Below, in pieces: positions 59,324 to 64,000 of a stretch of DNA of 64,000 bases. How positions within the stretch are numbered: position 1 is the stretch's first letter; every line of letters begins with the position of its first letter. Source of the stretch: Orobanche coerulescens (lineage: Eukaryota; Streptophyta; Magnoliopsida; Lamiales; Orobanchaceae); contig CM065802.1 of NCBI GenBank assembly GCA_033398695.1, positions 82,756,096-82,820,095 on the forward strand. The letters are read 5' to 3'. Below the pieces are notes generated by a model that searched no databases, was not told the DNA's origin, and worked only from the letters and a program-made list of their open reading frames with translations. Made by a program: the position numbers and the translations under genes.

Positions 59324-60007
59324 CGTCTGATCAGTTTGGCGAAAAATGCCCACGAGTGTCTGCAGCCTGCCCGGCTGTCTGCGCGGCCCGAGGCCTTTCG
59401 GCGAAGCTGCCGATCGCTGCCGTGCCGTGACTCGGCGAGAAGCTGCCGAGCACTACCGGCCGTGACTCGGCGATCTGGCTGAGCCCAGTTGCCAGCCATG
59501 ACTCGGCCGGGGCCAACTCCGACGGCCCGAACGACCCCGAAATCCGAACCTGAATACGAATCGATGATACGGTTACGACGTACTCGCAAAGACGAATCTA
59601 AGAGCTAAGAGAACACACAATTCCGACCACCCGAAGGCTCGGAATTCAACAACGGAAGTAATTACCCTAAACTTTGGAAAATTACGAAAATGGCCCAAAA
59701 CGTCCGAAAATCACGATACGCGATCCAAACACCAAACCAAAGCTTGCAACATGAATAATAATATTAAATAAACTTACGAGAAACTCGAAACAACAGTTTC
59801 GGACGAGATTCGCAAGAATCGAACTCAAGTGCGGAAAAGTCGCTAAAAAGCTCGGAACTCAACAAAACGATACCGAAAAGAACTCGGATGACAAAAAGTG
59901 CAGAATTAATCATTCTCGAAATGACGAAACGGTCATGATCGAGTCATCAAAACGGACTTCGGCCGAAAAAAGAAATTTACCGAAAATCGAAAATTGCGGA
60001 TATTACA

Positions 60008-62298
60008 TTCTACCCTCCTTAAAAGAAGTTTCGTCCCGAAACTTAAAATAAGTAGGGAGAAGCAATATCCCCTGCCAGGAGAACTCGACGAGATACGCAA
60101 AAACCGAAAACTCGCGCCCGTAAGCGGCTGCAAGAAACGCAAGGAGACATACGGCGTGAAAACACGCTCCGCGACGACCAACACAACGTTGCCGTTAGGA
60201 ATATAATAAAACCAACAAATGACAAGCGTCATCAAACGGATAATATAGTCAAGTCAATTATCCGAACAATCACAAAACACAACGAACGAAAATCAATATG
60301 ATTGATCGACCCAACGGTACATCAATCATAACGCAAGCCAATCGCTGAACAAATACGGAATTCCACCGCCCAAGGCTTGGAAGATCGAAAACGAGACTAA
60401 TTTCCCGAACTTAAGGAAATTAGGAAGGAGCCTGAATGCTCAACAATCACGAAACGAGGACAAAAACCGAACAAACAAACGATCGAGACAACAAAAATCG
60501 AACAATCATGTCCGAACCACGAAGGATAATAAAATTCAAACAACAACTCCCAGGATAATCTGGTGGGAACTACAAGACATGCATTCCCATAAGATCCACC
60601 GGAAAGGGAATAGCGATTGAAAAGTCACAACGACAAACGAGTTATTCCGAAACAATACCACACTTGTTCGATCAACAAAAGCAAGGGGCAGGACAAGCTC
60701 AGAAATGCCAACAAACATAATGAGTCGACAAAGTCGAAAACACAGGAGTTCCAAATCCGATCCACTTCGAATAAAGGAACTAATAGATCCATATGATGTC
60801 ACTTAGAACAAGGTTCACAAGAATCGAACCGAACTCGAAAAAATCACAGCGATAACCAGATCAACCCACAACAAGATCACAGTTCGTTCGGACGATGAAA
60901 CCGAAATACAGAACAAGTTCGAAAGTATCAACAAATACGAGCGAGTCGAAAGAATGGAGAAAGAGAAAATACGAAGTCAAAATAGTACGGGTATTACCTC
61001 CGACCTCATCCACGAAACTCACAAAAACAGGAGCAAGGTAACAAGACATTAAACAACCGACACATAGCAGACGATCACCGATGCACACGGCCATACCAAC
61101 CAAGCTCTAACGGCTCGCACATGCGCGCAAACGCAATCACCACGGGCGATAATATTCAACACCAACATCCCGCCTCTCACAAGGGGCTAACACAACAAAT
61201 GTGTGGAAAAGCGACTCAACGCTCACACCGCCAATTCGGTCATACTCGGAGCAAACATCAAAATGACAACGCGAACATCATACATACATACCCGGCCCCC
61301 AAACGGAATGGATAGGTTTTAAAACGAAAACCTCATTTTGAAAATAATTTAGAAGAACAGGTTGATCTTGAGTATCACCTTTCAAAAGAACAAACGTGAA
61401 ACATTGTTATCGAGACTTTGAAAACCATCATGCACTTGGTAAAAATGAGGACATCTTCTTTTAGCGAAAGACTTTCAGAAATATTCGACCCTCGGGTTTA
61501 AGTATAAGTGCTTCTAAACATCGAAAATATCTCAAAATACTTTTGGTCCTCAATTGGAATTTTTTTTTTTGAAATATATTGCGGCACGAAAGCACCTCGA
61601 AAACACCGCAAGAAAATAATTCGTTTTAAAAATACGTCTCGAAATTTAATTTTCTAAGATACTCAAGGTTTTCAAAATCGATAGGCTAGAATGCCCAAAA
61701 CTCACACATATCGACGTTCACTAAAACAACTCCTAGTACACGCATCAAAGCGTTTAAAACCAAGACAATACATATCTTTAAACGAAATAAACGAAAAAAA
61801 TACCACATTCGAACAAACCAATGACCTCATTCGAGGCCTCTAAGGACCCTCCCATGGCTGGCTAGTGAACAAGTCGAACGCGTATAAGCACAAAGCCTCC
61901 ACAAGAGAACTTGTAAGGCGTGCAAATCGATTCGAAAATCATCGAGAACGGACAAAAACAACAATAAAAAGACATCACAAGCGACGACACTCCTCGTATA
62001 AATCAAATACGAGAGTCGACTAAATACATATCATGAAATCAAAATCCACATAAGGATTCCATCTCTTAACAAATAATCATAAAAATAGCTCGTGTCACAC
62101 GAGGCACAACACAAAGAAGGAGACTTACTTCCACAGTCGCACGAAGATGATGATCGCCCCACGATACTAATCACGACCAACAAACTCAAATGACGCGTCG
62201 CGACACATTTCGATCGGACAAAATCGACAATACAAGACTCAACAACACATAACTCGACCCGGCCTAGGTTTCCTCAACCTAAGTTACGATACCATTTA
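60008..62298 (-). other. U internal region without recognised genes
   Basis: 2.29 kb. The left end next to the LTR reads, on the minus strand, GTTTCGGGACGAAACTTCTT and an AAGGAGGGTAGAA purine tract (PPT). Minus-strand open frames of 80-100 codons (60536-60802, 60861-61103) are hydrophobic and unlike gag or pol. A segment at about 61830-61875 resembles the CTCGGGAGGGTCC block of the Z LTR in reverse. I cannot assign a function. Confidence 0.55.
62281..62294 (-). other. PBS-like site of U
   Basis: Minus strand TGGTATCGTAACTT starts five bases from the LTR. The first eight bases match the iMet PBS and the rest diverge. Confidence 0.55.
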
Positions 62299-64000
62299 TG
62301 TAACACCCCGATCCACTCGGGGATATTACACGCCGTAGGCCTCTCCTCGAGGATCTACCGGTGATAACTAAAATCAAACATCTAAACATCGCCTTTAAGG
62401 CTAAAATGACTCGATGACCGACTTGGTCTTTCAATAATAACATACAACTCAATTCCAAACACATACCCACGCGGGGTCAAAATACAATAAACTCCCGTAC
62501 AATGGGAAAAGATACATGCGGAAAAGAAAATACAACTAGACCAATACGACATCAACGGAACCTCGTGTGATTAGTATCGTTCATCTTTCATCATCCTTCG
62601 TGCCGACCATGTGCTATGCTCCAAAACCAGAATGCAAAATAGACATCCACCCCGAATACTCGGGGTTAGCAAACTCCACTGTTTTGCTAGTGCAAGTATA
62701 AATACGAAAACAAGCCATACATATCATACTCCACAAAAACAGAATAATCGCGAATATACTTCCCGAGAAAATTCACTTGATCAAACCATTCAAAACGTGA
62801 AAGGTAGGAAATAACCCAATGTCCATATTACAAAACATTTGATGATCTCGGGAGTTTAGAAAACATTTGGGATTTAAGAATTCTAAAACCTTTCGAAAAC
62901 ATTTAGGGACACAGCCCAAAAGTCATTTTCCAAAATTCAAGTTCTGGTAACAATACGCAGGGTCCACAACCCATTTCACAAAACACGGGGTCCGTGACCC
63001 AAATCACAAATCACATGTTCCTAAGGATTATTCGTGTCCCGTGCTAACAAGCCACGAACCTCAGATGCTCCCGAAGAACAAACCCGAGTGAATAACCCAA
63101 TAGGAAAAACATATCAAATCACATGTCTCCACGACACGAATATCACAACCAAACCACAACCATAAGTTATCCCGGCATCGCGCTAACAAGCCACGAACCT
63201 CGGAGTCCCCGCAAGACATACCCGATGATAACCCACAAGTTATCCCGGCATCGGGCTAGCAAGCCCCGAACCTCGGAGTCCCCGCAAGACATACCCGTAT
63301 TGGATAACCCTACAGTTTCGCCCGACCCATACTAGCAAGTATGGATCCCGGAGATTCAACAATCCTACCCGGAGGCACATCACATACAACAAGCACACAA
63401 CAATAGTCAATTATCAAGACAAGCAACATTAAGCATCACAACCTCCTTTCAAAGGAGTAACGACTAACATCACATCATGTCGAATACCCACCGAACAAAC
63501 ATACAATTCAATACACAATCCTCGGCAAACAATTATGGTCTATTATATTCACTCAATGCGATTTTAACGTCTCCCAACGTATGAAACTAACACACATATT
63601 CCGAGAACATATCCATTCACGAAGTATTCGAATTATCGTTGAAAGACAATATTTATCGAGGACATACCGATCCTTTTTAACGTTCATTAAACATTGGATT
63701 TCGCATAAAATCATTTATCAATAATTATGCCGATGAAATATGAAATGTATGGGCAAGATACTTGCCTCGAATAATCGCAACACGGAATCGACCGAAGTAG
63801 GTTGACACGAACCGACTACGAACCCACCGACTCCACCGATCGCCAACTCGCGGTCATAAACTACGAAGGACAAGAACAACAATGAAATGAATTCCATAAC
63901 ATGACTCAAAGCCGTTGAATTCAAAGAACAAATGACGAACGTTCAAGCGTTTCCCCCAAAACGGCCAAGAACACGATTCGTTCCGTCAAAACCCGAAAAT
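62299..64000 (-). repeat. U 5' LTR, cut by window end
   Basis: TGTAACACCCCG onward; matches 47959-48280 plus 57344 onward. It carries the uninterrupted Z2 insertion site near 62608. No gene seen. Confidence 0.88.

Larger units (their letters stand above)
57344..60007 (-). repeat. U 3' LTR, part 2
   Basis: Continues U after the Z2 target duplication (TGCTATGCTCC) to GGATATTACA at 60007. It holds a 74-bp tandem repeat, the promoter elements and no recognisable gene. 58050-59000 is AT-rich, without features apart from weak open frames. Confidence 0.85.
47959..64000 (-). mobile_element. U: long-LTR element without recognisable coding domains
   Basis: 3' LTR 47959-60007 (about 2.99 kb after removing Z2), internal region 60008-62298, 5' LTR from 62299 past the window end. 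PPT-like and PBS-like sites border the internal region, but no gag or pol motif is found in it. Probably non-autonomous. Confidence 0.75.

Noticed and set aside
60536..61103. Membrane protein gene in the U internal region
   Set aside because: Two hydrophobic minus-strand frames exist, but AT-skewed sequence yields such frames by chance and nothing else supports expression or a family.
1..64000. Host protein-coding gene, rRNA or tRNA gene
   Set aside because: Every frame with recognisable motifs belongs to gag-pol; remaining long frames are antisense or in LTRs. I saw no tRNA-like A/B boxes with a cloverleaf and no rRNA sequence, though short or diverged ncRNAs cannot be excluded by eye.

Overview
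This window looks like angiosperm nuclear heterochromatin. It consists almost entirely of nested LTR retrotransposons, and I found no host gene, rRNA, tRNA or CRISPR array. The species cannot be read from the sequence. The families are one Athila-type Ty3/gypsy element, several chromodomain-bearing Ty3/gypsy (Tekay-like) elements, two long-LTR elements with no recognisable coding capacity, and Ty1/copia remnants. Names used below (W, Z, V, U, Y) are local labels.

Layout. 1-9411: Athila-like element on the minus strand, its 3' end outside the window. 9412-10299: a fragment of V LTR; 10300-10621: a fragment of U LTR; 10622-15010: left half of a Z element (Z1), fused at about 15010 to the right end of a W element (W1, LTR 15528-17959), which sits in an older W-like LTR tail (17960-18157). 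18158-21782: decayed copia sequences. From 21783 rightward is one Russian-doll nest: Y (minus) is split by W2 at 23738; the 5' LTR of W2 is split by V at 30070; the V 3' LTR is split by W3 (32525-42579, TSD CAACC); the V 5' LTR is split by U at 47959; the U 3' LTR is split by Z2 (48281-57338, plus strand, TSD CCCTG). The U 5' LTR runs off the window end. Empty sites for W3, U and Z2 are visible in sister LTRs, so this order is well supported. 9412 to about 15000 is a near-duplicate of 47071 to about 52680, including the same U and Z insertion points.

Three features go beyond a routine transposon annotation. First, the LTRs of the gypsy families carry, just upstream of the TATA box, an array of short CG-rich palindromes. 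The palindrome differs between families (TAGCGCACGCTA, TTACGGCCGTAA, TTACGTACGTAA, GTGCCGCGGCAC, CTATCGGCCGATAG, and GACCGTGTC dyads). In W1, W2 and V the sites are spaced about 22-24 bp apart and often grouped in fours. W2 and W3 share the rest of their LTR but carry different palindromes. Second, a strong splice donor lies 100-200 nt downstream of TATA in the LTRs, and in Z2 and W3 a matching acceptor lies exactly one base before the gag ATG. Splicing would remove U5 and the primer-binding site, separating a gag-pol mRNA from the genomic RNA. The Athila element has the same kind of arrangement upstream of its third ORF, with palindromes, a TATA-like box, a leader and an intron. Third, many frame-breaking differences between near-identical copies fall at CAG/CTG trinucleotides, so some apparent pseudogenisation may be a consensus-sequence artefact.

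How the parts work together: W3 and Z2 have LTRs, PBS, PPT, gag, protease, RT/RNase H and integrase with chromodomain, although their reading frames are broken as printed. V and U keep only LTRs, PBS and PPT and would need proteins in trans from relatives such as W or Z.
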